A stretch of 64,000 nt of DNA from Thioclava atlantica (GCF_000737065.1 NZ_AQRC01000001.1:434001-498000), one strand, 5' to 3'; positions 53,623 through 63,692 are shown, counted from the first letter of the stretch. Made by a program: numbers and translations. The notes: generated by a model not told the origin, from the letters alone.

Positions 53623-56600
53623 TATTCCGCCGCGTCCGGCTTGCGCACCAGATGCGGCTTCACGCCGCCCTCCGGCTCGCCATCCTCCCAGATCACCTCG
53701 CGTCCGCGCATCTTGCGCACCGCGCGTTCGAGCGCCAGATCGCGCGCCGCGCGGCTGTCCGTTCCCTGCATGAGCGCCGAGAGCGCCCTCGTGCCGCGAT
53801 AGGCGCCGGTATTGAACCAGACCCGGATCGACAGCAGCGCGGGCGTCAGCACCAGAGTCAGCACGGTCGCGGTGCCGAGCCCGAACACCACCGCCGTCGC
53901 GAGCTGCTTCCACCAGAGCGCGGTGGGGCTGTCGATCGAATAGCCGCCGTTGAGGAAATCGAGCGACAGGCCGAACATCATCGGCGTCAGACCCGCCATC
54001 GTGGTGATCGTGGTCAGCAGGACTGGGCGCAGGCGGGCCTCGGCGGTGCGGATGATCGCCTCGATCCGGGGCATGTAGCGCGAGAATTCCTGATAGGTGT
54101 CGATCAGGATGATGTTGTTGTTCACCACGATGCCCGCGAGCGCGACGATCCCCACGCCGGTCATGATGATCGAGAATTGCTGGCCCATCACCAGCATCCC
54201 CAACAGAACCCCGGCCGTGGACAGCACGACCGCGAGCAACACCAGCACCGCGTTGTAGAAGCTGTTGAACTGCGCGAGCAGGATCACGAACATCAGAGCG
54301 AGCGCGCCCGCGAAGGCCTTCATCAGGAAGTCCTGGCTTTCCGATTGCTCGACCTGGTCGCCCGACCATTCGTAGCTGACGCCGGGGGGCAGAGCGGCTT
54401 CGGTGTCGAGCCAGTCCTCCAGCGCCGCGATCCGATCGTTCGCGGTGATCGGGGAGCCGTCCCCCTTGGTCAGCCCCTCCGCGACGCCGGCCTTCACGTC
54501 GTAATAGCGGGTCTGGTCGATCCGGTCGATCTGGCCGAGTTTCGGCTGCGGCGTGCGGGTGACGAAATTCGCCAGCGGCACGAGCCCCTCGCTGGTGCGC
54601 AGTTTCAGCGTGTCGAGGGTGGAGAGGACCCGGTCCTCCTGCGGCAGCCGGACGCGGATCTCGATCTCCTCGTCGGAGGAGGGCACGCGCATGGTGTCGA
54701 GCAGGATCCCGCGCGTCACCAGTTGCACCATGCCGCCCACGGTCGCCACGTCCGCGCCGAAGCGTCCGGCGCGGGTGACATCGACGTCGATCACCCAGTC
54801 GATCCCGGGCAGGGGGCGGGTATCCTCGATCGCGGTGATGCCCTGCATCGAGGCCATATGTGCCTCGACCTGGCGCACGGCCTGATCGAGCGCGTCGAAA
54901 TCGTCTCCCTTCAGGCGCAGCTGGATCGGCTTGCCCGAGGAGGGGCCGCGATCCTGCGCGAGATATTCGGCGCGAATGCCGGGGATGGTGGCGATCCGAG
55001 CCATGATCCCCTCCATTACCGCGTCGCCCTTGAGCGCGGGGTTGTCCTTGCGCTCGTCCCAGGGGATCATCTCGACTTGGACCTGACCGATCGTGTCGCG
55101 CGGAGCGCTCGCCCCTCCGGTGTTCTGGTTCAGCCCGCCTTCGCCGGCGAAGGAGAAGACCGCCCCGACGCCGGGCGTGCCGATCACCTTCGCCTCCGCC
55201 TCCCGCAGCAGCGCGTCCTTCTCGGCCAGCGACAGGTTGCCGCGCGCCCGGATATAGACGATCGCCTGCTCGACCTCGCTATCGGTGAAGAACTGGGTGC
55301 CGTTATTGTTCTTGCCGTAATAGCCGAAGGTCAGAAACACGGTGCCGACGATCACGGCCACGGTGATCAGCGGCATCACCGGATTTCCGGCGATGAAGGC
55401 GATCACATGGCCGAAGGGACGGCGGCGATAGCCGGCCTCGATGGGCTTTGGTTTGCGGTTCGGCTTGGCGGCGGTGAAGGTGATCGAGCTGAGCATCGTG
55501 GCCAGCACGAAGAGCACGATACCCGGGAGCGACGCCGCGAGATTGCCCGAAGCGGTATGCGTGCCCGAGAAGAAATCGGGATTGAGGGTGAGGATCGCGC
55601 CGAGGAACACCAGGCCGGCGGAGGCGACGGCCAGGAGCAGGCGCAGCCAGTAGGGCCAGCCCTTGATCACCGCCGCCCCCATGTCGAGACGCCGGCTCAT
55701 CCGGCCCGCGACGCCGCCCACCACGGGTAGATAGACCAGCGCGACGACCAGCGAGGCCGAGAGCACGAAGATGATCGTGATTGGCAGCATTCCCATGAAC
55801 TCGCCCGGCACGCCCGGCCAGAACAGCATCGGAAGGAAGGCGCAGAGCGTCGTCGCGGTGGAGCTCACCACCGGCCAGAACATGCGCCGGGCGGCTTCCG
55901 TATAGGCGGCCATCGGGCCGGAGCCTTCCGAGATCCGCTTGTCGGCATATTCGACGACGACAATCGCACCGTCGACGAGCATCCCCACCGCGAGGATCAG
56001 GCCGAACATCACGATGTTCGAGATCGCGACCCCCATGATCCCCAGAAGCAGGAAGGTCAGAAGGAACGAGGTCGGGATCGCGAAGCCCACCAGCAGCGCC
56101 GAGCGGGTGCCGAGCGTCGCGAGCACCACGATCATCACCAGCGCGATCGCGGTCAGGACCGAGCCCTCGAGCTGGCTGACCATCGCCCCCACGGTTTTCG
56201 ACTGATCGAGCGAGATGCCCACATCGACCGCGCGTTGCAGCGGCTCGGGCCAGTTCGCCTGCGCCTCGGAGACGGTTCGGCGCACCAGATCGACCGTGTC
56301 GATGATGTTGTAGCCCTTGCGCTTGACCACCTGCAGCGCGACCGTGGGCTCCCCGTTGAAGCGTGCGGTGCCGGTGCGGTCCTCGAAGGTCAGGCGGATA
56401 TCGGCCAGATCCCCGAGCGTCACGACACGCTCGCCATTGGTCTTCACGGGGAGGTTGTAGATATCCTGCGCGGTCTCGAAGGTCGCCGGGATCTTGACCG
56501 AGAAGGCGCCGCCGGCGGTCTCGACCACGCCCGCCGCGATCAGCTGGTTGTTGGCCTGCACGACATTGATCAACTCGGGCGCGGTGACGTTGTAGGCCTC

Positions 56601-57176
56601 GAGCTTGAGAGGGTCGATGACCACTTCCAGCATCTCGTCGCGGCTGCCCGCGATCTGCGCCTCCAGCACCGGTTCGAGACCCTCGACCTCGTCTTGCAAC
56701 TCGCGCGCGAGACGTTGCAGCGTGCGTTCGGGCGCCTTGCCCGACAGGGTCACGACGACGATCGGAAATTCGGAGAAGTTGATCTCGTTGATCGAGTATT
56801 TCTCGAAGCCATCGGGGAATTTGCCCTCGGCGGTGTTCATCGCGTCGCGCACATCGGCGATGACCTTGGTCTTGTCCCAGCCGAAATCGAACTCCAGCAT
56901 CACGCCGGCATAGTTCTCCTGCGCGATGCCGGTCATCTTCTTGATGCCGTCGAGCCCGGCGAGCTCGGTCTCCATCGGCTTGACCAGCAGCTTCTCGGAA
57001 TCGGCGGCCGAGATGCCGGGGAAGGGGACCGAGATGAAGAGCATCGGGATCTCGATATCCGGCTCGCCCTCCTTGGGCAGGCTCAGATAGGCGGTCAGCC
57101 CCGCGGCGATCGAGATCACCACGAAGGCAATCACCATCCGCGCCCGGGCCGCGGCCCAGTCGATGATCCCGGTCAT
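53622..57176 (-). CDS. RND-family efflux transporter permease subunit
   Basis: A 1184-residue inner-membrane proton-driven pump. RND features: N-terminal TM1 (IDWAAARARMVIAFVVISIAAGLTAY), the PFPGISAADSEKLLVKPMET porter-domain opening, the proton-relay Asp in helix 4 (FGLILAVGMLVDGAIVVVEY), and the C-terminal half repeating FNSFYNAVLVLLAVVLSTAG and VGIVALAGIVVNNNIILID. It is about 135 residues longer than AcrB, mostly through an insertion with two extra hydrophobic segments between the two halves. It overlaps the adaptor gene by 4 nt. No outer-membrane channel gene is present. Confidence 0.92.
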   Translation of the reverse strand: MTGIIDWAAARARMVIAFVVISIAAGLTAYLSLPKEGEPDIEIPMLFISVPFPGISAADSEKLLVKPMETELAGLDGIKKMTGIAQENYAGVMLEFDFGWDKTKVIADVRDAMNTAEGKFPDGFEKYSINEINFSEFPIVVVTLSGKAPERTLQRLARELQDEVEGLEPVLEAQIAGSRDEMLEVVIDPLKLEAYNVTAPELINVVQANNQLIAAGVVETAGGAFSVKIPATFETAQDIYNLPVKTNGERVVTLGDLADIRLTFEDRTGTARFNGEPTVALQVVKRKGYNIIDTVDLVRRTVSEAQANWPEPLQRAVDVGISLDQSKTVGAMVSQLEGSVLTAIALVMIVVLATLGTRSALLVGFAIPTSFLLTFLLLGIMGVAISNIVMFGLILAVGMLVDGAIVVVEYADKRISEGSGPMAAYTEAARRMFWPVVSSTATTLCAFLPMLFWPGVPGEFMGMLPITIIFVLSASLVVALVYLPVVGGVAGRMSRRLDMGAAVIKGWPYWLRLLLAVASAGLVFLGAILTLNPDFFSGTHTASGNLAASLPGIVLFVLATMLSSITFTAAKPNRKPKPIEAGYRRRPFGHVIAFIAGNPVMPLITVAVIVGTVFLTFGYYGKNNNGTQFFTDSEVEQAIVYIRARGNLSLAEKDALLREAEAKVIGTPGVGAVFSFAGEGGLNQNTGGASAPRDTIGQVQVEMIPWDERKDNPALKGDAVMEGIMARIATIPGIRAEYLAQDRGPSSGKPIQLRLKGDDFDALDQAVRQVEAHMASMQGITAIEDTRPLPGIDWVIDVDVTRAGRFGADVATVGGMVQLVTRGILLDTMRVPSSDEEIEIRVRLPQEDRVLSTLDTLKLRTSEGLVPLANFVTRTPQPKLGQIDRIDQTRYYDVKAGVAEGLTKGDGSPITANDRIAALEDWLDTEAALPPGVSYEWSGDQVEQSESQDFLMKAFAGALALMFVILLAQFNSFYNAVLVLLAVVLSTAGVLLGMLVMGQQFSIIMTGVGIVALAGIVVNNNIILIDTYQEFSRYMPRIEAIIRTAEARLRPVLLTTITTMAGLTPMMFGLSLDFLNGGYSIDSPTALWWKQLATAVVFGLGTATVLTLVLTPALLSIRVWFNTGAYRGTRALSALMQGTDSRAARDLALERAVRKMRGREVIWEDGEPEGGVKPHLVRKPDAAE

Positions 57177-58315
57177 TGCCCCGGCTCCGGCGCGGGCGTG
57201 GCCTCGGGGGCGCCACCCTGCACATCACCGGGGGCGTGATCGACGAGCGTGACCGCGAGGGGAGACCCCTCGGTGACGTAATCCTGCCCGACGACGATCA
57301 CGGTGGCCTGTTCGGGAAGCCCTGCGAGCCAGACGCCGTCGGGGGCATCGCGCAGGAAGGTGACGGGCGCGAAATGGGCGCGGTCATCGACGGCGAGGCG
57401 CACGCCGAGCTGCCCGTCATCGTTCAGCGTCATGGCCGAGGCGGGCAGAAAATGGGCTTTCGTACCATCGGCGGAGACGATCATCTCGACGGTCTGGCCT
57501 TCGCGGATCGCGTGATCGCCATTTGCGACCTCCGCCTCGACGCGGAAGGTGCGGGTCGCCGTGTCGGCCGATTGCGAGACGAAAGTGATCCGGCCGACCA
57601 CCTCGCGCCCGGTGGCGAGCCGTGCCCCCACCGCCGCGCCGCGATGCACGCGGTCGATCTCGGTCTCGGGGACGAAGCCCACGAGCTTGATCGGATCGAG
57701 CTGGATGAGCGTCGCGCAAAGCCCGCCTGCCGAAAGCAGCGCGCCATTCTCGGCGGTATCTTCCTCGAGCTGGCCCGCGAAGGGCGCGGTGATCTCCAGC
57801 CGGGCAAGCTCGGTCTGGGCGGCCTCCACCGCCGCGGTCGCGGCCTCGAGCACCGACTGAGCGGCTGCGGCGGAGGTGTCGGAGCGATACCCGCCCTCCT
57901 GCAGCTTGCGCGCGGCGGTCGCGTTGAGCTTCGCCTCGTCGAGACGCGCCTGCGCCTCCGCCAGCGCTGCGGGGCGCGTGCCCGGATCGAGGCGGCACAG
58001 CAATTGCCCCTTCTCCACCTGCGTTCCCTTGGCGATCGGGTCCGAGATCACTTTCGCGCCGGTCTCTGCGCGCACCTCGAGACGGCGCGCCGCTTCGGTC
58101 TGGCCGCGGGTGAGCACGCCCTGATCGACCGCGCGCGCCGTCGATGCGATGGCCTGTACGGGAACCGGCTGCACGCCTTCGGGAGCCGCGGCCTGCGCTT
58201 CGGGCGCAGCGGGGGCGCCATCGCCGAGATATCCCATCAGCCTGTCGCGCTCGAAGACGAGCAGGTAGAGCGCCACGAGGACGAGCAGCGCGTTGAGGAT
58301 CGGGATCGGGCGCAT
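57173..58315 (-). CDS. RND efflux periplasmic adaptor (membrane fusion protein)
   Basis: A 380-residue HlyD/AcrA-like protein. A single N-terminal transmembrane anchor (PIPILNALLVLVALYLLVF) is followed by the biotinyl-lipoyl half-motif (ETGAKVISDPIAKGTQVEKG), an alpha-hairpin coiled coil (RPAALAEAQARLDEAKLNAT), the second lipoyl half (ARLEITAPFAGQL) and beta-barrel. ATG 58315 is supported by AAGGAG; frame reading back to 58537 is spurious. It couples with the pump through an ATGA overlap. A palindrome lies upstream (58365-58380). Confidence 0.9.
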   Translation of the reverse strand: MRPIPILNALLVLVALYLLVFERDRLMGYLGDGAPAAPEAQAAAPEGVQPVPVQAIASTARAVDQGVLTRGQTEAARRLEVRAETGAKVISDPIAKGTQVEKGQLLCRLDPGTRPAALAEAQARLDEAKLNATAARKLQEGGYRSDTSAAAAQSVLEAATAAVEAAQTELARLEITAPFAGQLEEDTAENGALLSAGGLCATLIQLDPIKLVGFVPETEIDRVHRGAAVGARLATGREVVGRITFVSQSADTATRTFRVEAEVANGDHAIREGQTVEMIVSADGTKAHFLPASAMTLNDDGQLGVRLAVDDRAHFAPVTFLRDAPDGVWLAGLPEQATVIVVGQDYVTEGSPLAVTLVDHAPGDVQGGAPEATPAPEPGQ

Positions 58316-58364
58316 CGGCAGGCTCCTTGGCGTGAGGGACGGTCCGCGTCTCGATACGCTGGTC

Positions 58365-58380
58365 TGAACCGCTGGGTTCA
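58365..58380. promoter_or_regulatory. Palindromic operator candidate for the RND operon
   Basis: TGAACC-GCTG-GGTTCA is a perfect 16-bp palindrome 50 nt before the adaptor start. On the minus strand the -35-like TTGAAC (58382-58377) overlaps it, so a bound repressor, for example of the TetR type, would block transcription. The regulator gene is not nearby. Confidence 0.5.
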
Positions 58381-58502
58381 ACTTAATGAGAGTGCTGCGT
58401 GATCTCAAGCCGACGAAGCGGCGATCTCCGGTCTTGCGCGGGCCTTGGCAGCGCCGGGTGGGGCGTGTAAGAGAGGCCGACACCAGAAGAGAAGAGGCGC
58501 GC

Positions 58503-59180
58503 GTGAGCGAGACCGACAGTTTCATCGAAGAAGTCACCGAGGCCGTCCGTCAGGACAAGCTCTTTGCCGCTTTCAAGAAGTGGGGCTGGATCGGCGGCGT
58601 GGTCATCCTCGCGATCGTCGGCGGGACCGCCTGGAATGCCTGGCAGAAAGAGCAGGCGCAAAATACCGCGCGTGCCTTCGGCGATCAGGTCATGGCGGCG
58701 ATCGACGCCAAGGATACCGACGCCGAGCTGGCCAAGATCACGCCCGAAGGGCCCGGCCGCACGGCGGTTCTTGCCCTGATGCGCGGCGATGCCGAGCTCG
58801 AGGCGGGCAAGGACGAAGAGGCGCTCAAGCAATTCGAGGCCGTGGGCGCCCAGACCGGTCTGCCGCGCTCGATCTCCGATCTCGCGAAGCTCAAGGCGGT
58901 GATCGCGGCGGGCGACAAGATGGATGCGGCCAAGCGTGACGCGACCCTTCAGGAGCTGGCCCAGCCCGGCGCTCCCTATCGCCTTCTCGCGATGGAGCAG
59001 CAGGCGGTGGCGAGCCTCGCGAAAGGCGACCGCGACGGGGCGCTCGCCATGGCGAAGCAGATCCTCGAAGATGCGGGGCTCACGCCGGGCTTGCAACAGC
59101 GCGCGACAGAGTTGATTGTGGCGCTTGGTGGCGAACTGCCGAGCGTGCCGGGCCAGACCGGTCAGGCGCCGCAGCAGTAA
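58503..59180 (+). CDS. YfgM-like TPR_21 membrane protein
   Basis: A 225-residue inner-membrane protein. One N-terminal helix (WGWIGGVVILAIVGGTAWNA) precedes a helical, tetratricopeptide-like periplasmic domain (VLALMRGDAELEAGKDEEAL, LLAMEQQAVASLAKGDRDGA). The E. coli relative YfgM works with PpiD at the Sec translocon. It starts with GTG at 58503 with AAGAGAAGAGG upstream. Gene order yfgM-bamB-der is the same as in E. coli, which supports the assignment. Confidence 0.88.
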   Translation: MSETDSFIEEVTEAVRQDKLFAAFKKWGWIGGVVILAIVGGTAWNAWQKEQAQNTARAFGDQVMAAIDAKDTDAELAKITPEGPGRTAVLALMRGDAELEAGKDEEALKQFEAVGAQTGLPRSISDLAKLKAVIAAGDKMDAAKRDATLQELAQPGAPYRLLAMEQQAVASLAKGDRDGALAMAKQILEDAGLTPGLQQRATELIVALGGELPSVPGQTGQAPQQ

Positions 59181-59253
59181 GAGTTTGAACCGGATCGCCT
59201 TTCCCATGCGCGCGAGGCGCAGGGCAGGGGCGGCGAACCGTGGGGGATGTGGC

Positions 59254-60579
59254 GTGAAACTGAGCAAGGCTATCTGCGCGCTGGGTCTGGTGGCGGCCGT
59301 TGCGGGCTGCTCCCAGAGGGAGACGATCCTGCCCGGAGAGCGGCTTTCGCCCCGGGCGGCGATGCTCGCCGAAGAGGGGCTCGCACCCGAAGCCGCGCCT
59401 GCCGATCAGGCCTTGCCGATCAGCTTGCCCGGTGTGGTCGCCAATGCCGAATGGCCGCAGCGCGCGGGCTCGGCCACGCATAGTCTCTTCAACGCGGCGA
59501 TCGGGTCGGGCAACCGGCTCGTCTGGTCGGCAGATATCGGCGCAGGCAATGCGCGGCGCTACCGGATCACCGCCGATCCGATCGTCGGCGCTGGCCGGGT
59601 CTACACGCTCGACAGCCAGGCGCGCGTGACCGCCACCGCGACGAATGGCGGCCGGGTCTGGCAGACCGACATCACCCCGCCGGGCGACCGCGCGGCCGAT
59701 GCCTCGGGCGGCGGCGTGGCCTATGCCAACGGCACCGTCTACGTCACCTCCGATTTCGCCGAGCTCGTCGCGATCGACGCGGCCACCGGTGCGATCAAGT
59801 GGCGGCAGTATTTCGACGCCGGGATCGGCGGCGCGCCGACCGTGCGCGACGGCACGGTCTATGTCGTGGCGCGCGACAGCTCGGCTTGGGCGATCCGCGC
59901 CTCGGACGGCAAGGTGATCTGGCAGGTGCCGGGCGCGCCCTCGAATTCGGGCATGACCGGCGTCTCGGCCCCGGTCGTCACCGACCGCATGGTGATCTTC
60001 CCCTTCCCCTCGGGCTTCCTTGCGGGTGTGCTGCGCCAGAGCGGGATGCAGCTGTGGCAATCGAAGGTGCCGGGCGCGCGTCCGGGCGTCGCCTATGCCT
60101 CGATCGTCGATCTGACCGGCGATCCCGTGGTGGTGGGCGATACGGTCTATGCCGGCTCCTCGGCAGGCAAGCTCGCCGCCTTCGACGTCAATTCCGGCGA
60201 GCGGATCTGGACCTCGGACATGGGCGCCAACAGCCCGGTCCAGGTCGCGGGCGGCTCGATCTTCCTGACCTCCGATTCAGGCCAGATCGTGCGGCTCGAC
60301 GTCAGGACCGGCCAGCAGATCTGGGCGAAGGATCTGCCCTATTACACCAAGGACAAGCCCAAGCGGCAGCGCAACATCGTCGCCAGCTACGGTCCGGTGC
60401 TCGCGGGCGGCAAGCTTTTCGTCGCGTCCTCCGACGGTGTGTTGCGGATCTTCAGCCCCGTCGATGGCAGCCTGATCGGCCAGGCGCAGATCCCCGGCGG
60501 GGCGTCGACGGACCCGGTCGTGGCCGGCCGGACGCTCTATGTCGTGGGCGGAGACGGGAAACTGCACGCTTTTCAGTGA
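59254..60579 (+). CDS. bamB: Outer membrane assembly lipoprotein BamB-like (PQQ-repeat beta propeller)
   Basis: A 441-residue lipoprotein of the BAM complex. The signal peptide ends in a lipobox (LGLVAAVAGC), and eight blade-like PQQ repeats follow, for example GRVYTLDSQARVTATATNGG, YAGSSAGKLAAFDVNSGERI and KLFVASSDGVLRIFSPVDGS. The gene starts with GTG at 59254. The ATG-free upstream frame from 59116 is noise. It lies between yfgM-like and der, the conserved order. The propeller length fits BamB of alphaproteobacteria. Confidence 0.9.
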   Translation: MKLSKAICALGLVAAVAGCSQRETILPGERLSPRAAMLAEEGLAPEAAPADQALPISLPGVVANAEWPQRAGSATHSLFNAAIGSGNRLVWSADIGAGNARRYRITADPIVGAGRVYTLDSQARVTATATNGGRVWQTDITPPGDRAADASGGGVAYANGTVYVTSDFAELVAIDAATGAIKWRQYFDAGIGGAPTVRDGTVYVVARDSSAWAIRASDGKVIWQVPGAPSNSGMTGVSAPVVTDRMVIFPFPSGFLAGVLRQSGMQLWQSKVPGARPGVAYASIVDLTGDPVVVGDTVYAGSSAGKLAAFDVNSGERIWTSDMGANSPVQVAGGSIFLTSDSGQIVRLDVRTGQQIWAKDLPYYTKDKPKRQRNIVASYGPVLAGGKLFVASSDGVLRIFSPVDGSLIGQAQIPGGASTDPVVAGRTLYVVGGDGKLHAFQ

Positions 60580-60628
60580 CGCCCGAAAGGTGTAAGGGGG
60601 CTGCTCCTATCCGCCCAAGGAGGGCAAG

Positions 60629-62143
60629 ATGAGCTTTACCCTGGCCATTGTCGGCCGCCCGAATGTCGGCAAGTCAACGCTGTTCAACCGGCTCGTCGGC
60701 AAGCGCCTCGCGCTTGTGGACAACATGCCCGGCGTCACGCGCGATTTGCGCGAGGGCGACGCGCGTCTGGGCGATCTGCGCTTCATCGTGATCGACTCGG
60801 CCGGCCTGGAACTGGCCGAGGATGACAGCCTGCAGGGCCGGATGCGCCGCCTGACCGAACGCGCGGTGGAAGAGGCCGATATCTGCCTCTTCCTGATCGA
60901 CGCACGGGTCGGCGTGACCCCCGCCGACGAGATCTTCGCCGATATCCTGCGCAAGAAGAACGCGCATGTGATCCTCGCCGCGAACAAGGCGGAAGGGGCG
61001 GCGGGCGATGCCGGCGCGCTGGAAGCGTGGTCGCTGGGGCTGGGCGAGCCGCTGCGGATTTCCGCGGAACATGGCGAGGGGCTCGACGATCTCTACACCA
61101 CGCTCGTGCCGCTGGCCGATGAATTCGAGGCGAAGAACGTCGCCGCGCTGCCCGAGACCGATGTCACGATCGAGGACGAGCTCGAGGAAGGCGACATTCC
61201 CGCCTACCAACCGCCCACCGCGGCCAAACCGCTTCAGCTTGCGGTGATCGGGCGCCCGAATGCGGGCAAGTCGACGCTGATCAACAAGATCCTCAACGAG
61301 GACCGTCTGCTTACAGGGCCGGAGGCCGGGATCACGCGCGATGCGATCTCGGTCACGACGGAGTTCATGGGAACGCCGATGCGGATCTGGGACACCGCGG
61401 GGATGCGCAAGAAGGCGAAGGTCACCGACAAGGTCGAGAAGCTGAGCGTCGCCGACGGGCTGCGCGCGGTGCGCTTCGCCGAGGTGGTCGTCGTCCTGCT
61501 CGACGTGAACATCCCCTTCGAGACGCAGGATCTGCGGATCGCGGATTTCGCAGAGACCGAGGGCCGTGCCGTCGTCGTGGCGGCGAACAAATGGGATCTC
61601 GAGGAGGGCAAGCCCGAGAAACTGAAGGAGCTGCGCGAGGCGTTCGAACGCCTGCTGCCGCAGCTCAAGGGCGCCCCGCTCGTGACCGTTTCCGCCAAGA
61701 CCGGAAAGGGGCTGGACCGTCTGCATGCCGCGATCCTCAAGGCGCATGAGGTCTGGAACCGCCGTGTGCCGACCGCCAAGCTCAACCGCTGGCTCATCGC
61801 GATGACCGAGGCGCATCCGCCACCCGCTCCGGGCGGCCGCCGCATCAAGCTGCGCTACATCACGCAGGCGAAGACCCGTCCGCCGGCCTTCGTGGTCAAA
61901 TCGACCCATACCGACAAGATCCCCGAGAGCTACGAGCGTTACCTGGTCAACGGTTTGCGCGAGAGCTTCGACATGCCCGGCACCCCGATCCGGCTCTACA
62001 TGCGCGATCAGGGCAAGACGAACCCCTACAAGGATCGCAAGAAGTCGATCCCGTCGCGCCTGAAGAAGCATGTGGATGCGAAGAAGCACGCCGCGCGCAA
62101 GGAAGGCGCGAAGAAGGCGCGGGACGCGAAGAAGGGCGAATAA
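60629..62143 (+). CDS. der: Ribosome-associated GTPase Der (EngA)
   Basis: Essential factor for 50S assembly with two tandem G domains, 504 residues. G domain 1 ([31 protein letters not shown]) and G domain 2 ([36 protein letters not shown]) are followed by a KH-like domain ([20 protein letters not shown]). In G1 the base-recognition NKxD reads NKAEG, with Glu for Asp, which I have seen in alphaproteobacterial Der proteins. The tail is Lys-rich. The first ATG at 60629 is preceded by AAGGAGGG. Terminator follows. Confidence 0.96.
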   Translation: MSFTLAIVGRPNVGKSTLFNRLVGKRLALVDNMPGVTRDLREGDARLGDLRFIVIDSAGLELAEDDSLQGRMRRLTERAVEEADICLFLIDARVGVTPADEIFADILRKKNAHVILAANKAEGAAGDAGALEAWSLGLGEPLRISAEHGEGLDDLYTTLVPLADEFEAKNVAALPETDVTIEDELEEGDIPAYQPPTAAKPLQLAVIGRPNAGKSTLINKILNEDRLLTGPEAGITRDAISVTTEFMGTPMRIWDTAGMRKKAKVTDKVEKLSVADGLRAVRFAEVVVVLLDVNIPFETQDLRIADFAETEGRAVVVAANKWDLEEGKPEKLKELREAFERLLPQLKGAPLVTVSAKTGKGLDRLHAAILKAHEVWNRRVPTAKLNRWLIAMTEAHPPPAPGGRRIKLRYITQAKTRPPAFVVKSTHTDKIPESYERYLVNGLRESFDMPGTPIRLYMRDQGKTNPYKDRKKSIPSRLKKHVDAKKHAARKEGAKKARDAKKGE

Positions 62144-62163
62144 GGCCTTCTGATCTCGAAAGA

Positions 62164-62188
62164 AAAGGGCCCCGATGCGGGGCCCTTT
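62164..62188. terminator. Bidirectional Rho-independent terminator der / serS
   Basis: AAAGGGCCCC (62164-62173) pairs with GGGGCCCTTT (62179-62188). There are T residues after each side on the respective strand, so it ends both the der and the serS transcripts, which converge here. Confidence 0.88.
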
Positions 62189-62205
62189 GTCATTCTTGCA
62201 AGTGG

Positions 62206-63495
62206 TCAGACGAGCTGGCCGTCCACCAGGCGGGTCTTGCCGCCCAGATAGGGATGCAGGACCTCGGGCAGGGTGACGGAGCCGTCCTCTTCCTGGCCGT
62301 TCTCGAGCACGGCGATCAGGCAGCGGCCGACCGCGAGGCCCGAGCCGTTGAGCGTCGCGAGGAATTCGGGCTTGCCGCCATCGGCGGGCTTGTAGCGCCC
62401 GTTCATCCGCCGCGCCTGGAAGGTGCCGCAGGTCGAGACCGAGGAAATCTCGCGGTAGCTGTCCTGGCCCGGCAGCCAGACCTCGAGATCGTAGGTCTTC
62501 TGCGCGCCGAAGCCCATGTCGCCGGTGCACAGCACGATGCGACGATAGGGCAGGCCGAGTTTCTCGAGCACGGCCTCGGCGCATTTGGTCATCCGCTCAT
62601 GTTCGTCGAGCGCGGTCTCGGGCGTGCAGAGCGTGACCATCTCGACCTTCTCGAACTGGTGCTGGCGCAGCATGCCGGCCGTGTCCTTGCCTGCCGAGCC
62701 CGCCTCGGAGCGGAAACAGTTGGTATGGGCGCACATCCGCATCGGCAGGGCCGAAGCGTCCATCGTCTCGCCGCCCGCATAGTTGGTGAGCGTCACCTCG
62801 GCGGTCGGGATCAGCCACCAGCCATTGGTGGTCTGATAGCTGTCCTCGGCGAATTTCGGCAGCTGGCCGGTGCCGAGCATCGCCTCGTCGCGTACCAGAA
62901 CCGGGGTGATATTCTCGCTCAGCCCGTGTTCGTCGACATGCAGATCGAGCATGAACTGCGCCAGCGCGCGGTGCACCCGTGCGACACCGCCCTTGAGCAC
63001 GACGAAGCGCGACCCCGAGAGTTTGGCCGCGGTCTCGAAATCCATCTGAGCCCCGACCGCGGGCAGTTCGTAATGCTCCTTCGGCGTGAAGGAGAAGTCC
63101 CGCGGGGTGCCGCGGCGGTGGATCTCGACATTGTCATCCTCGTCCGCGCCATCGGGCACCTCGGCGAGCGGCAGGTTCGGGACCGTCATCAGCAGATCGC
63201 GCAGCCGGGCGTCGAGCTCGGCCGCCTCGGCCTGCATCTGCGCGACTTCGGTCTTCTTCTCGCCCACCAGCGCGCGAAGACGTTCGAATTCGGCCTCGTC
63301 TCCCTTGGCTTTCGCCGCGCCCACCTGCTTGGAGGCCGCGTTCTGGTCGGCTTTCGCGGTCTCGGCCGCATGGATCGCCGCCCGGCGCGCCTCGTCGATC
63401 CGCAGGATCTCGGGCGAGAGGGGCGAGAGCCCGCGCCGCGCGAGTTGCGCGTCGAATTCGGCAGGGTTTTCGCGGATTGCGCGGATATCGTGCAT
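62206..63495 (-). CDS. serS: Seryl-tRNA synthetase
   Basis: Charges tRNA-Ser. The 429 residues have the N-terminal coiled-coil arm (about 30-105, [20 protein letters not shown]), class II motif 2 ([26 protein letters not shown]) and motif 3 ([19 protein letters not shown]), and the Ser-specific [19 protein letters not shown] 63495 ([13 protein letters not shown]) is the standard start; upstream frame to 63579 is noise. A terminator lies just downstream, shared with der. Confidence 0.97.
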   Translation of the reverse strand: MHDIRAIRENPAEFDAQLARRGLSPLSPEILRIDEARRAAIHAAETAKADQNAASKQVGAAKAKGDEAEFERLRALVGEKKTEVAQMQAEAAELDARLRDLLMTVPNLPLAEVPDGADEDDNVEIHRRGTPRDFSFTPKEHYELPAVGAQMDFETAAKLSGSRFVVLKGGVARVHRALAQFMLDLHVDEHGLSENITPVLVRDEAMLGTGQLPKFAEDSYQTTNGWWLIPTAEVTLTNYAGGETMDASALPMRMCAHTNCFRSEAGSAGKDTAGMLRQHQFEKVEMVTLCTPETALDEHERMTKCAEAVLEKLGLPYRRIVLCTGDMGFGAQKTYDLEVWLPGQDSYREISSVSTCGTFQARRMNGRYKPADGGKPEFLATLNGSGLAVGRCLIAVLENGQEEDGSVTLPEVLHPYLGGKTRLVDGQLV

Positions 63496-63572
63496 CTCAC
63501 CTCTCCAAGACTGTTGCGGGACCGGCTTTAGCGTATGAAGCTGGGAGCGAAAAGCCCCTCGGCGATGCAGCC

Positions 63573-63586
63573 ATGACACAGGTCAA
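63573..63586. promoter_or_regulatory. FNR/FnrL-like half-perfect box
   Basis: ATGAC-ACAG-GTCAA matches the FnrL-type consensus TTGAY-N4-RTCAA except for the first base. It lies 107 nt before the adaptor start and 23 nt before a TTGAAA -35. Confidence 0.4.
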
Positions 63587-63608
63587 GGTCAGGCTGCTTG
63601 CGCTGTGG

Positions 63609-63637
63609 TTGAAATTTGCGATAAGCGCACATATTCA
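63609..63637 (+). promoter_or_regulatory. Candidate promoter of the second RND adaptor gene
   Basis: TTGAAA (63609-63614), 17-nt spacer, TATTCA (63632-63637). The -10 is inside the ATTC-N8-GAAT palindrome, suggesting repression by its ligand. The leader is about 50 nt. Confidence 0.45.
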
Positions 63638-63650
63638 AGAACACGAATAT
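63631..63650. promoter_or_regulatory. ATATTC-N8-GAATAT operator (SqrR/BigR type)
   Basis: ATATTC (63631-63636) and GAATAT (63645-63650) enclose 8 nt. The core ATTC-N8-GAAT is the site I recall for the persulfide-sensing ArsR-family repressors SqrR and BigR of Rhodobacter and relatives. It lies in an AT-rich stretch 42 nt before the adaptor ATG, overlapping the -10. Confidence 0.6.
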
Positions 63651-63692
63651 AACCGGGGTCGGAATTGCGTCCCCGAGGGAAGGGAACCCGAG

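Noticed and set aside
53652-55730. 692-codon plus-strand frame opposite the RND pump
   Set aside because: Arg/His/Asp-rich antisense composition; the pump on the minus strand is unmistakable.
60629-61250. NKAEG in place of NKxD in the first G domain of Der as a loss of function
   Set aside because: All other G motifs are intact and the Glu variant is, to my recollection, common in alphaproteobacterial Der.
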